Assembly: GCA_949118805.1 (NCBI GenBank)
Contig: CASAUJ010000005.1
Coordinates: 1-55,703 of the forward strand
Length of the DNA stretch: 55,703 nt
Direction of reading: 5' to 3'
Source of the DNA: an uncultured Clostridia bacterium
Lineage (GTDB): Bacteria; Bacillota; Clostridia; TANB77; CAG-508
Position numbers and translations under genes: made by a program. Shown here one piece after another: positions 1-8,658 of the stretch. The notes under the pieces are model-generated. The model did no database searches. It saw nothing but the letters and a program-made list of their open reading frames with translations, and had not been told where the DNA came from. Position 1 is the first letter of the stretch, and the number at the start of each line of letters is the position of its first letter.

Positions 1-2
1 AG

Positions 3-1472
3 AAAGATTTTGAAAGTTTTAAAAAAGTAAGTGAAGAGAAATTTTTATTAGGTGAAGTAAGTAGAATACAGAAGGAATTAGATACCATATTTTTTGGGGA
101 AGAAGATAGTGAAAACGAAGTTTCTGTTGATCAAGTGTTGAAATTAGGAAAAGCATTAGAATTATTAGATAAAAATAAAACACAATTTACAGGTTTGAAA
201 CAGCATCAATATATAAAAGCTATTATTGAGGCAAGGTATCGATTGCGATGTTGTAATATGATAATGGAAAGTGCTGATAGAATTATCAATTATTTTGCAG
301 AAGCACCAGAAGTAGAGAGAGTATTTTATGCCAATCTATTTATACAAGATATTCAAACTATGTACGAAAAAATAAATCACATTCAAGTTCGCTATAAATT
401 AGAAGGATTAGAGATATCACTAGAGGAACAAGAAAAAGCATTAGATTTGCTAATTGATCCAATTACTAATCAATATACAGAGGAAAAAGAAAGACTACTG
501 ACAGATATTTTTCAAGATGATGGGGTAATGAAGAATTATATTCAAGTAGCACAAGAACTACGTCAAAAAGTCAGCTATTTGCAAAAAGGTATAGAACAAG
601 AAAAAGAAAGAGAAAAATATAAAACATTGTCAGAAGAAGAGCAAAGGAAAAAAATAAAGGAGTTGGATGATACAAAGTTTGATATAACACAAAGTTATAA
701 AGATATTATACAATATGAAAAAGAAGTAGCAAAAGCAAAAGGACTTTTGAATGAAAAAGAAGGCATGGCAACAGAGGATATGGAATTTGTTAGAGTCAAA
801 ACAAGTGAAATTTATGAGTATCTGTTAAGTGCTAGAGAAAAAAGAATAAAAATTAGTGTTTTGCCAGATGTAGATGAACAAAGAGAAAGCACATTAGTGA
901 TGGTTCCGAAAGGAGTAAAAATAGAAAGATTACCACTTCAATTAGGAAAAGAAGAGATTTGGTTTGAAAAGTCTGAGTGTATATATAGTAGAAGTATTGC
1001 GTATTTGATACAAAATCATTATTTAAACAAAGATAAAGGAATAATGTTTGGACAGACAGAGGAAGGATTTTATCCATATGTTAATAGTGCGAATAATGGG
1101 TGGAAGAACTATGATTGTGAAAGATTAGAAAGAATTTTAGATGATATTAGAGAGAGGATAGCAGAGGAAAATGAAAAAGGGATGGAAGAAACGAAATTTT
1201 ATATTCAAATACCATATTTACGCCCTATGGTACCAATTTTAGAACAGTTAAGAGAACAGGAAATTGAATATTATATTCCTCCAATCGATGAAAAAACACA
1301 TAAATATGAACCAACCAAAAAGATTTATATGGATCGTGAAAATTTACCAAAATATAAAGCAAAAGTACATAATGAAATTTCTAACATTGCCAAAGGAGTA
1401 ATCACAATAGGAACTGAAGAAATGAGGATAGGAGAACTTCTTTTTGAAGAAAGAGAAACCGAGCAAAGATAA
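3..1472 (+). CDS. 5'-truncated coiled-coil protein of unknown function
   Basis: The reading frame is open from base 3 with no stop, so the gene begins left of the window; the internal GTG at 135 is not preceded by a ribosome binding site and is probably not the start. The visible 489 residues are rich in Lys and Glu. They contain a long predicted coiled-coil stretch (about residues 140-260) and then a mixed alpha/beta C-terminal part with several Tyr-rich stretches. No catalytic motif or known domain was recognised. A hairpin with a T-run follows the stop directly. It lies upstream of ligA but is separated from it by that terminator, so the context gives no clear function. Confidence 0.7.
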   Translation, partial: KDFESFKKVSEEKFLLGEVSRIQKELDTIFFGEEDSENEVSVDQVLKLGKALELLDKNKTQFTGLKQHQYIKAIIEARYRLRCCNMIMESADRIINYFAEAPEVERVFYANLFIQDIQTMYEKINHIQVRYKLEGLEISLEEQEKALDLLIDPITNQYTEEKERLLTDIFQDDGVMKNYIQVAQELRQKVSYLQKGIEQEKEREKYKTLSEEEQRKKIKELDDTKFDITQSYKDIIQYEKEVAKAKGLLNEKEGMATEDMEFVRVKTSEIYEYLLSAREKRIKISVLPDVDEQRESTLVMVPKGVKIERLPLQLGKEEIWFEKSECIYSRSIAYLIQNHYLNKDKGIMFGQTEEGFYPYVNSANNGWKNYDCERLERILDDIRERIAEENEKGMEETKFYIQIPYLRPMVPILEQLREQEIEYYIPPIDEKTHKYEPTKKIYMDRENLPKYKAKVHNEISNIAKGVITIGTEEMRIGELLFEERETEQR

Positions 1473-1477
1473 AATGT

Positions 1478-1511
1478 GAAAGGAATTTTAAAAATTCCTT
1501 TCTTTTTTTTA
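1478..1511 (+). terminator. Rho-independent terminator
   Basis: GAAAGGAATTTT and AAAATTCCTTTC form a 12-bp stem with a tiny loop, followed by a run of T. It ends the unknown gene. A TATAAT hexamer at 1522-1527, just after it, is a possible ligA -10 element, but its -35 is poor. Confidence 0.75.
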
Positions 1512-1556
1512 GGAAATTGTATATAATAAGAAAAACAAAAACAAGAGGTGGACAAA

Positions 1557-3560
1557 GTGGATCAAAAACAAGCAAAAGAGAGAATCGAAGAATTAAGAAA
1601 ACAAGTAGAATATCATGCGAAAAAATATTATGATGAAGATAAACCAGAAATATCTGATTTTGAGTATGATATGTTAATGGTAGAATTAAGAAATTTGGAG
1701 AAAGAATTTCCAGAATATCAATCAAAAGAATCTTTAACCCAAAAAGTAGGAGGACATGTTAAAGAAGGATTTCAAAAAGTAACGCATGAAGTTCCTTTAC
1801 AGAGTTTGCAAGATGTATTTAGTATGGAAGAAGTAAGAGATTATATTGAAAAAATAGAACAAAAAGCAGAAGAAAATAAAATTGATAAAGTTACCTATGT
1901 AGTAGAAACTAAAATTGATGGATTATCAGCTGCTTTAGAATACAAAAAAGGAGAATTTGTAAGAGGAGCAACAAGAGGAAATGGAGTAGTAGGAGAAGAG
2001 GTAACAGAAAATTTAAAAACCATAAAAACCATTCCTAAAAAATTAAAAGAACCAATTGATATAATTGTTAGAGGAGAGGTCTTTATTGCCAAAGAGGATT
2101 TTGAAAAGATGAATCAAGAAAGAGAAGAACAAGAAGAAGAATTATTTGCTAATGCAAGAAATGCAGCAGCAGGATCTTTAAGGCAATTAGATCATAAAAT
2201 AACAGAAAAGCGTCCATTAGATATGTATATTTTCAATGTTCAAAAGATAAAAGGAAAAGAATTTAATTCTCATTATCAAGAATTAGAATATTTAGAACAA
2301 CAAGGGTTCCATGTAAATCCAGTGCGAATTTATTGTAAAACCATAGAAGAAATAGAAAAAGCGATTGAAAAGATTGGGGAAGAAAGAGAAAAATTAACTT
2401 TTGGAATAGATGGTGCAGTGGTAAAAGTGGATGATTTGAGATTTAGAGAAATTCTAGGAAGTACAGCCAAAACCCCTAGATGGGCAGTGGCTTATAAGTA
2501 TCCTCCAGAAAAGAAAGAGACAAAGGTAAAAGACATCATATGTCAAGTAGGAAGAACAGGAGTTATCACACCAATGGCTGTATTAGAACCAGTAAAAGTA
2601 GCAGGATCTACGATTTCAAAAACCACTTTACACAATGAAGACTTTATCAAAGAAAAAGAGTTAAAAATTGGAGATAGTGTTATCATTCAAAAAGCAGGAG
2701 ATGTTATTCCAGAAATTGTAGAAGTGAAAAAGGAAAAAAGAACAGGAGAAGAAACCGATTTTACTATGCCAAAAACATGCCCAGTCTGTGGAGCACCAAC
2801 AATGAGAGAAGAAGGAGAAGCTGCAATACGATGTACAGGTATAGAATGTCCAGCAAAACTTTTTCGTAATTTGGTTCATTTTGTATCAAGAGAAGCGATG
2901 AATATTGATGGATTAGGGGAAAATATTATTGCCCAATTACTAGAAAGAGGGTTAATTAAAAATATGGCAGATATATATACTTTGCAATTAGAAGATATTG
3001 CTTCTCTGAAAAAGAATGGACAAAAATTTGCACAAAATCTAATAGAAAGTATTGAAAAAAGTAAAGAAAATGGCTTATATCGCTTTATTACAGCCCTAGG
3101 AATTCGTCATGTAGGAACGAAAGCCTCTAAATTATTAGCTAGGAAGTACAAGAACATTGAAAACTTGATGGGAGCAGAATTAGAGGATTTAAGTATCATT
3201 CATGATATAGGACCAGTTGTAGCAAACAGTATAAGAGAATTTTTCTTACAAGAACAAACCAAGGATTTAATTCAAAGACTCAAACAATCAGGTGTTAATA
3301 TGACAGCAAAGGAGGAAGAAAGTGCAGATCAACGATGGGAAGGAAAGACATTTGTTTTAACAGGAAGTTTAGAAAATTATACTAGAGGAGAAGCCACTAA
3401 TATAATTGAAAAATTTGGAGGAAAAACTTCTAGTACAGTATCTAAAAAAACAGACTATGTAATTGCAGGAGAAGAAGCAGGAAGTAAATTAACCAAAGCT
3501 CAAAAATTAGGAGTAACGATTCTAAGTGAAGAAGAATTTGAAAAAATGATCCATGGATAA
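1557..3560 (+). CDS. ligA: NAD+-dependent DNA ligase LigA
   Basis: Seals nicks in duplex DNA using NAD+, in replication and repair. The adenylation domain carries the K-x-D-G motif (VETKIDGLSAAL, the lysine being the nucleotide acceptor). It is followed by an OB-fold, a four-cysteine zinc finger (CPVCG ... RCTGIECPAK), helix-hairpin-helix repeats and a C-terminal BRCT domain (GKTFVLTGSLENYTRGEA). The length of 667 residues is normal for LigA. I chose GTG at 1557 because AGAGGTGG lies a proper distance upstream; the in-frame GTG at 1548 overlaps that ribosome binding site. There is no CGG codon in frame. The next gene is separated by an inverted repeat. Confidence 0.97.
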   Translation: MDQKQAKERIEELRKQVEYHAKKYYDEDKPEISDFEYDMLMVELRNLEKEFPEYQSKESLTQKVGGHVKEGFQKVTHEVPLQSLQDVFSMEEVRDYIEKIEQKAEENKIDKVTYVVETKIDGLSAALEYKKGEFVRGATRGNGVVGEEVTENLKTIKTIPKKLKEPIDIIVRGEVFIAKEDFEKMNQEREEQEEELFANARNAAAGSLRQLDHKITEKRPLDMYIFNVQKIKGKEFNSHYQELEYLEQQGFHVNPVRIYCKTIEEIEKAIEKIGEEREKLTFGIDGAVVKVDDLRFREILGSTAKTPRWAVAYKYPPEKKETKVKDIICQVGRTGVITPMAVLEPVKVAGSTISKTTLHNEDFIKEKELKIGDSVIIQKAGDVIPEIVEVKKEKRTGEETDFTMPKTCPVCGAPTMREEGEAAIRCTGIECPAKLFRNLVHFVSREAMNIDGLGENIIAQLLERGLIKNMADIYTLQLEDIASLKKNGQKFAQNLIESIEKSKENGLYRFITALGIRHVGTKASKLLARKYKNIENLMGAELEDLSIIHDIGPVVANSIREFFLQEQTKDLIQRLKQSGVNMTAKEEESADQRWEGKTFVLTGSLENYTRGEATNIIEKFGGKTSSTVSKKTDYVIAGEEAGSKLTKAQKLGVTILSEEEFEKMIHG

Positions 3561-3566
3561 AGTGTG

Positions 3567-3606
3567 CCTGTCCCAATTTATCCAAAAATGGCTAAATTGG
3601 GACAGG
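3567..3606. repeat. Intergenic inverted repeat with GGGACAGG arms
   Basis: Two perfect 14-nt arms (CCTGTCCCAATTTA and its complement) flank a 12-nt loop just after ligA. It resembles the GGGAC-containing hairpin repeats elsewhere in the window but has a different core. There is no T-run after the + strand arm, so a terminator role is uncertain. Confidence 0.7.
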
Positions 3607-3655
3607 TTGGGTGAGAAGGATGTAGGACCTGATAAATAAGAAAGGGGAGGAAAAG

Positions 3656-3898
3656 ATGGAAAATTATACTTTTGAAAAGATGTGGGAAGATTTAAGAAAT
3701 GGTTATCAAATTTATTATACTTATGTAGGAAATCGATATTTATTATTTAAAACGGCAGAAAATTGTTATACGCAAAAATTACTTTCTGATCATAAAAAAA
3801 ATCCTCAACCAAAGATGTTAATGTTAACATTGAAAAGAGTCAAAGAGATGTTTCCAGATATGGAGGATATTGAGTATAAGATAGGAACATCAGAATAG
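3656..3898 (+). CDS. Small protein of unknown function (80 aa)
   Basis: An 80-residue ORF with a very good ribosome binding site (GGGGAGG 7 nt before ATG) and normal local codon use, so probably a real gene. The protein is rich in aromatic residues in its first half (NGYQIYYTYVGNRYLLFK), suggesting a small beta-rich fold. The C-terminal half is basic and then acidic. No signal peptide, membrane segment or metal motif is visible, and I do not recognise the family. It lies 62 bp before the metallo-beta-lactamase-fold gene and could share its transcript. Confidence 0.6.
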   Translation: MENYTFEKMWEDLRNGYQIYYTYVGNRYLLFKTAENCYTQKLLSDHKKNPQPKMLMLTLKRVKEMFPDMEDIEYKIGTSE

Positions 3899-3959
3899 AA
3901 AAAGGAAGAGTTTTGTTTCATACAAAATTGATCCAATAAAAGTAGAAGGAGAAAAAATT

Positions 3960-4616
3960 ATGAAAATTACAAAATTTCCACAATCATGTTTATTAATAGA
4001 AACAAAAGGAAAGAAGATATTAGTAGATCCAGGAAATTTAAAATATAAAGAAGAATATTTCGATATTTGGAATACTGTAGATATTATATTAATAACACAC
4101 AAACATCCAGACCACTGTAATACAGAAATATTACAAAAATTAAATAATAATGTAATCATTTATTCAACTAAAGAAGTTCAAGATGCCAATGAAACTTTAA
4201 ATATAAATATAGTTAAAGAAAATGATATTATTGAATTAGATAATATAAAAATAGAAGTAGTACATGCAATACATGGATATCAACCATTACTAAAAGGAAA
4301 CAAAGAAGTACATGAAAATGTAGGCTATATTATTGATGATGGAGAAAATAGATTATATTTAACAAGTGATACGATTTGTTTTAAGAATGATTATAAAGCG
4401 GATATTCTATGTACTCCAGTAACTGGATATGGACTAACGATGTCAGCATTTGAAGCATCATTATATGCAAAAGAGATAGGAGCTACTTTAGTAATTCCAA
4501 TTCATATGGATAATCCAGCATTTCCACCAAACTATGAGTTCATAAAAGAAATGTTTGAAAAATATGAAGTAGATTACGAGATATTAGAAAATGATGAAAG
4601 TATTGAAATAGAATAA
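3960..4616 (+). CDS. Metallo-beta-lactamase-fold hydrolase
   Basis: A 218-residue protein of the metallo-beta-lactamase superfamily. The metal-binding H-x-H-x-D-H motif is present as THKHPDHCN (about residue 48). Further likely ligands are VHAIHGY (about residue 100), the aspartate of LTSDTICF, and a C-terminal histidine in IPIHMDNP. It is a short, single-domain form with no extra RNase or lactamase domain, comparable with UPF0173/YtkL-like predicted metal-dependent hydrolases. The substrate cannot be read from the sequence. ATG at 3960 follows AGAAGGAG. A strong hairpin follows the gene at 4645-4672. Confidence 0.85.
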   Translation: MKITKFPQSCLLIETKGKKILVDPGNLKYKEEYFDIWNTVDIILITHKHPDHCNTEILQKLNNNVIIYSTKEVQDANETLNINIVKENDIIELDNIKIEVVHAIHGYQPLLKGNKEVHENVGYIIDDGENRLYLTSDTICFKNDYKADILCTPVTGYGLTMSAFEASLYAKEIGATLVIPIHMDNPAFPPNYEFIKEMFEKYEVDYEILENDESIEIE

Positions 4617-4644
4617 AAGTAGTGTAGCATTATGTATGAACTAC

Positions 4645-4672
4645 TTTGAGGTTTCAATTTGAAACCTCAAAA
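4645..4672. repeat. Strong intergenic hairpin, no T-run
   Basis: TTTGAGGTTTC and its complement GAAACCTCAAA flank the loop AATTT. It lies 28 nt after the hydrolase stop and may end that transcript, but no T-run follows. A second small hairpin (AAACAATAAT / ATTATTGTTT) lies at 4729-4750, just before the antitoxin repeats. Confidence 0.6.
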
Positions 4673-4750
4673 GTTAACGTAAAAATAATTAATGTAATAA
4701 AATAATTTATAATGAATATAATAAAAGAAACAATAATTTAATTATTGTTT

Positions 4751-4889
4751 AAAAAGTGGTAAGCCTCTACCATAAGTGAGGAACGAAAAAAGCGGTGAGC
4801 CTCTACCATAAAGTGGGGAACGAAAAAAGCGGTGAACTTCTACCATAAAGTGAAGAACGAAAAAAGTAGGGATACCAGAAATGGTATCC
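4751..4889 (+). ncRNA. ToxI-like antitoxin RNA of a type III toxin-antitoxin locus
   Basis: Three direct repeats of 36, 37 and 37 nt (starting at 4755, 4791 and 4828) share the core CTCTACCATAAAGTG. Each can fold a short hairpin across the shared loop. The paired arms change together (CCTC/GAGG, CCTC/GGGG, CTTC/GAAG), which supports a structured RNA. The array is followed by a GAAA-loop hairpin (4870-4889) with only a weak T-run, then the ribosome binding site of a ToxN-like gene. Tandem repeats of about 36 nt, a leaky terminator and then the toxin is the known type III (ToxIN/AbiQ) layout. In known systems each repeat is cut out and binds the toxin. TATAAT hexamers at 4708 and 4717 are possible -10 elements. 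Confidence 0.8.
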
Positions 4890-4910
4890 TAATTTATTAA
4901 GGAGCAATAA

Positions 4911-5402
4911 ATGGAAAAATTAAATTTTTATATAGTTAAGGAAGAATATGTAAGATATATGAGCCAATTTGATAAAAGAATATCAAAATCCTATGATGAA
5001 AAAGCAAGAAGACCATTTATAGGAATTGTATTAAAAATAGATGAAATACTATATTTTGTACCATTCACATCTCCTAAACCAAAACACTTAAAGATGAAGA
5101 ACACAATAGACTTTTTAAAAATAGACAATGGAAATTTAGGTGCAATTAACTTTAATAATATGATACCAATTCCAATGGAGCAAATGTATAAAAATTGATG
5201 TCGAAAATGAACAAGATCAAACATATAAAACATTATTATATAAGCAAATACATTGGTGCAATGAAAGGAAAATGCAAATATAATCTTAAACAGATCTAAA
5301 AATTTATATAATAGAGTTATAAACAAAAAACTACCACAAAGAATAATTGATAGATGTTGTGATTTCAAAATGTTAGAAGAAAAATTCCAACAATATAAAT
5401 AA
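4911..5402 (+). pseudogene. ToxN/AbiQ-family endoribonuclease toxin, frameshifted
   Basis: The first 95 codons match the N-terminus of ToxN/AbiQ type III toxins (NFYIVKEEYVRYMSQFD, then RPFIGIVLKI, FVPFTSPK and a LGAINFNNMIPIP-like stretch). The frame then meets TGA at 5196-5198 because of one extra A in the run at 5190-5194. The +1 frame continues the family with IDVENEQDQTYKTLLYKQ. A second compensating indel near 5261-5270 returns to the original frame, ending KMLEEKFQQYK and stop at 5402. Restored, the protein would be about 163 residues, normal for ToxN. Neither indel contains CGG, so this is ordinary decay, not the recoding seen elsewhere. The toxin is probably inactive. Confidence 0.8.
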
Positions 5403-5571
5403 AGATTTTTGATAAATTTATAGAATAATTTTCTTGAAATAAAGAGAAGTGGATATAAAAAAATCTTAAAAAGTTACAGCCATAAGCAAATAAAAAATAG
5501 GGTTTGTATATTCCATTTTAGAAAAATATATAGTAGAATGTATTTATTAAGAAAGAAAAATAAAAAAGATA

Positions 5572-5600
5572 TTGAAAAAGAAATACTCTTGCTATATAAT
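5572..5600 (+). promoter_or_regulatory. Promoter of folD
   Basis: TTGAAA, a 17-nt spacer and TATAAT, 30 bp before the folD ATG. The rest of 5403-5630 is AT-rich and holds no convincing gene. Confidence 0.8.
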
Positions 5601-5630
5601 GAGACAAAAGTTTGAAAGGATGTAATAGAA

Positions 5631-6494
5631 ATGGCAACAATAATAGATGGAAAAGGATTAGCCAAGAAAATAAGAGAAGAATTAAAAAGAGAATGTGAAG
5701 GGTTAAAAGAGCATGGGATAAAACCTAAACTAGCAGTTATTATGGTAGGAAATAATCCAGCTTCAAAAGTTTATGTTAAAAGTAAAAATAAGGCATGTTT
5801 TGAAATAGGAATTGAATTTGAAGAATTTTTACTAGAAGAAGAAACTACACAAAAGGAATTAAATGATCTAATTAAAAAATTAAATGATAACAAAGAGGTA
5901 AATGGAATTTTATTACAAAGTCCAGTACCAAAACATTTAGACATCAATCAAGCATTTAAAACTATTTCTTATCAAAAAGATGTAGATGGTTTTACGCCAA
6001 CCAGTGTCGGAAAATTAGTGATGGGAGGAGATACTTTTATTTCTTGTACACCCTATGGAGTAATCAAAATGTTGGAAGAATATAATATTGATTTGACTGG
6101 AAAAAATGTAGTGATTATAGGAAGAAGCAATATTGTTGGAAAACCATTATCCCAATGTTGCTTAGCTCAAAATGCAACAGTTACTATTTGTCATTCAAGA
6201 ACAAAAGATTTGAAAGAACATACCAAAAGAGCAGACATTTTAATTGCAGCCATTGGAAAGGCAAATTTTGTGACAGCAGATATGATCAAAGAAGGAGCCG
6301 TAGTAATTGATGTTGGAATCAATCGAAATGAAGAAGGAAAAATAGTAGGAGATGTAGCATTTGAAGAAGCACAAAAAGTAGCAAGTTATATTACTCCAGT
6401 TCCAGGTGGAGTTGGACCGATGACAATTGCTATGTTAATGAACAATGTCATAAAAGCAGCCAAAGAACAAAATAATGAAAATTCAACTTTTTAG
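5631..6494 (+). CDS. folD: Bifunctional methylene-THF dehydrogenase/cyclohydrolase FolD
   Basis: Interconverts 5,10-methylene-tetrahydrofolate and 10-formyl-tetrahydrofolate in one-carbon metabolism, using NAD(P)+. The 287 residues show the usual FolD order. The catalytic Y-x-x-x-K region is YVKSKNKAC (about residues 48-56), followed by the ILLQSPVPKHL and KDVDGFTP motifs. The Rossmann glycine motif is VVIIGRSNIVGKP (about residues 160-172), and the C-terminus carries PVPGGVGPMTIAML. It has its own promoter and terminator, so it is probably monocistronic. The CGGA in VGKL is gtc-gga, out of the CGG frame, and causes no shift. Confidence 0.97.
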   Translation: MATIIDGKGLAKKIREELKRECEGLKEHGIKPKLAVIMVGNNPASKVYVKSKNKACFEIGIEFEEFLLEEETTQKELNDLIKKLNDNKEVNGILLQSPVPKHLDINQAFKTISYQKDVDGFTPTSVGKLVMGGDTFISCTPYGVIKMLEEYNIDLTGKNVVIIGRSNIVGKPLSQCCLAQNATVTICHSRTKDLKEHTKRADILIAAIGKANFVTADMIKEGAVVIDVGINRNEEGKIVGDVAFEEAQKVASYITPVPGGVGPMTIAMLMNNVIKAAKEQNNENSTF

Positions 6495-6531
6495 ACAAAG
6501 AATGGACACATTCATAAAAGAAAATAATAGA

Positions 6532-6570
6532 GGGAGTTATTGATAAATGAATAACTCCCTTATTTTTTAT
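6532..6570 (+). terminator. Terminator after folD
   Basis: GGGAGTTATT and AATAACTCCC form a stem with an 8-nt loop, followed by TTATTTTTT. Confidence 0.85.
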
Positions 6571-6616
6571 AGTTTAATAACATTAGTTTTGAAAATTCAA
6601 AAAAGAAAGGAGAAAA

Positions 6617-7513
6617 ATGAAAGATTTAGAAAAGAAAAAATATTGGATATGGTTATCTTTAATTCCTAATCTAGGAAATAAAAAAATATTGACATTATTA
6701 AAAATATACAAAAATCCAGAAACTATTTATTATTTAGAAGAAAAGGAACTATTAAAAATAAAAGGAATTGGAAGAAATACCGTCAAAAAATTATTAGATG
6801 CTAATATCAAAAAAAAGGTAGAAAAGCATATAGAATACATGAGAAGAAATAACATAGATCTTATTTCTATAAAAGACAAAAAATATCCTAAATTACTAAA
6901 AGAGATTTATGATCCTCCTATTAGTTTATATGCAAAAGGAAATAACAACATTTTAAATGAAAAGGCAATTGCCATTGTAGGATGTAGAGAAGCAAGCAAT
7001 TATGGAAAAAATGCGACACAATATTTTGCTTTTCATTTAGCCCAAAAAGGGATTCATATTATAAGTGGATTAGCAAAAGGAATCGATAGTTATGCACATA
7101 TAGGAGCCATTTGTAGGAAGGAAAAGGAGAATGAGAAAGAAGAAAGAGTTGGAAAGACCATTGCGGTTGTAGGCAATGGTTTGGACATGATATATCCAAA
7201 AGAAAATGAAGTTTTAGCGAAGAAAATAATAGAACAAGGAGGGGTGATTTTATCAGAATATCCTCTTGGCACCAAACCAAAAAAAATGAACTTTCCAGCA
7301 AGAAATAGAATTATTAGTGGAATGAGTAATGGTGTACTAGTGGTAGAAGCAAAAGAAAAAAGTGGAACTTTAATTACAGTAGATTTTGCATTAGAACAAG
7401 GAAGAGATGTTTTTGTAGTACCTGGAAATATTAATTCTATCAATTCAGTAGGAACCAATCAATTAATTCAACAAGGAGCAAAATTGGTAACAAATTATCA
7501 TGAAATTTTTTGA
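6617..7513 (+). CDS. dprA: DNA-processing protein DprA
   Basis: DprA/Smf loads RecA onto incoming single-stranded DNA in transformation. The N-terminus holds a helix-hairpin-helix/SAM-like part (IKGIGRNTVKKLL). The Rossmann-like DprA domain then shows IAIVGCREASNYG, HIISGLAKGIDSYAH, AVVGNGLDMIYP, NFPARNRIISGMS and SGTLITVDFALEQGRDVFVVPG. The 298-residue protein ends soon after this domain, so the C-terminal winged-helix domain found in many DprA proteins is missing. ATG at 6617 follows AAAGGAG. A promoter-like sequence for ruvB follows immediately. Confidence 0.95.
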   Translation: MKDLEKKKYWIWLSLIPNLGNKKILTLLKIYKNPETIYYLEEKELLKIKGIGRNTVKKLLDANIKKKVEKHIEYMRRNNIDLISIKDKKYPKLLKEIYDPPISLYAKGNNNILNEKAIAIVGCREASNYGKNATQYFAFHLAQKGIHIISGLAKGIDSYAHIGAICRKEKENEKEERVGKTIAVVGNGLDMIYPKENEVLAKKIIEQGGVILSEYPLGTKPKKMNFPARNRIISGMSNGVLVVEAKEKSGTLITVDFALEQGRDVFVVPGNINSINSVGTNQLIQQGAKLVTNYHEIF

Positions 7514-7540
7514 AAATATGTTTACTCTTTTGATTTTTCC

Positions 7541-7569
7541 TAGACAATTTTGGAAAAAAGAGATATAAT
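7541..7569 (+). promoter_or_regulatory. Promoter of ruvB
   Basis: TAGACA, a 17-nt spacer and TATAAT, 40 bp before the chosen ruvB start. Confidence 0.7.
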
Positions 7570-7608
7570 AGCAAAGAAAAAAAGAAGCAAAAAGGGGGCA
7601 TGGGATGG

Positions 7609-8634
7609 ATGGAAGAAGAAAGAATTGTAGCACCAAGCTTAGAAAATCAGGCAGAAGAAAGAATAGAAAATTCTTTAAGACCAAAAATATTAGAAGAATA
7701 TATTGGGCAAACGAAAGTAAAAGAAAACATGAAAATATATATTGAAGCAGCCAAAAAAAGAGGAGAGCCATTAGACCATGTTTTATTATATGGACCACCA
7801 GGATTAGGAAAAACAACATTATCTAATATTATTTCAAACGAGATGCATTCTAATATAAAAATAACTTCTGGTCCAGCCATTGAAAAACCAGGAGATTTAG
7901 CTTCTTTGCTAACAAATTTATCAGAATATGATGTTTTATTTATTGATGAAATTCATCGATTAAGCAAAAGCGTAGAAGAAATATTATATCCTGCATTAGA
8001 AGACTATACATTAGATATCATAATTGGAAAAGGACCAAGTAGTCGATCCATACGACTAGACTTGCCAAAGTTTACGTTAATTGGTGCAACAACAAAAGCA
8101 GGAGATTTATCGACTCCATTAAGAGACCGTTTTGGAATTGTACATCGATTAGAATTATATTCAATTGAAGACCTAGCAACCATTGTAAAAAGATCTAGCA
8201 AAATTTTAGAAGTAGAAATTGAAGAAACTGCAGCCAATGAAATAGCAAGAAGATCAAGAGGAACACCTAGAATCGCCAACCGATTATTAAAAAGAATAAG
8301 AGATTATGCCATTGTACTAGGCGATGGAAATATTACCTTAAAAATAACAAAACATGCACTAAACCAATTGGAAATAGATGAACTAGGGCTAGACGAAATC
8401 GATCGAAAAATACTAGAAACTATGATTGTTCAATATGGAGGGAGACCTGTTGGAATTGAAGCATTAGCCGTAAGCATAGGAGAAGAGATAGATACCATAG
8501 AAGATGTCTATGAACCATATTTAATTCAAATTGGATTTATGGCAAGAACACTAAGAGGAAGACAAGCATTACTGCCAGCTTACAAGCACCTAGGATATGA
8601 ATGTGAAGTTGGGGACGTTTCCAATTGCACATAA
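7609..8634 (+). CDS. ruvB: Holliday junction DNA helicase subunit RuvB
   Basis: The AAA+ motor of RuvAB branch migration. Walker A is LYGPPGLGKTTL (about residue 60), Walker B is VLFIDEIHRL, sensor 1 is LIGATTKAG and the arginine finger region is LRDRFGI. The C-terminal winged-helix domain ends LLPAYKHLGYE. I chose ATG at 7609 because AGGGGG lies 10 nt upstream; ATG at 7600 would sit on that site. The last residues, CEVGDVSNCT, and the stop are supplied by a GGGGACGTTTCC repeat unit inserted over the 3' end. ruvA is not adjacent. Confidence 0.96.
   Translation: MEEERIVAPSLENQAEERIENSLRPKILEEYIGQTKVKENMKIYIEAAKKRGEPLDHVLLYGPPGLGKTTLSNIISNEMHSNIKITSGPAIEKPGDLASLLTNLSEYDVLFIDEIHRLSKSVEEILYPALEDYTLDIIIGKGPSSRSIRLDLPKFTLIGATTKAGDLSTPLRDRFGIVHRLELYSIEDLATIVKRSSKILEVEIEETAANEIARRSRGTPRIANRLLKRIRDYAIVLGDGNITLKITKHALNQLEIDELGLDEIDRKILETMIVQYGGRPVGIEALAVSIGEEIDTIEDVYEPYLIQIGFMARTLRGRQALLPAYKHLGYECEVGDVSNCT
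8602..8631. repeat. GGGGACGTTTCC-type hairpin repeat inside ruvB 3' end
   Basis: TGTGAAGTTGGGGACGTTTC, continuing to GCACA, has the same plan as the units at 32475, 39496 and 48458: TGTG, three or four bases, GGGGACGTTTCC, then CACA. Here it is translated and provides the last codons of ruvB. Confidence 0.75.
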
Positions 8635-8658
8635 AAAAGTAAAATATGAGGGAGAATT

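Noticed and set aside
4755..4864. CRISPR array
   Set aside because: The three repeats are directly adjacent with no unique spacers, and no cas gene is nearby. The position before a ToxN-like gene fits an antitoxin RNA.
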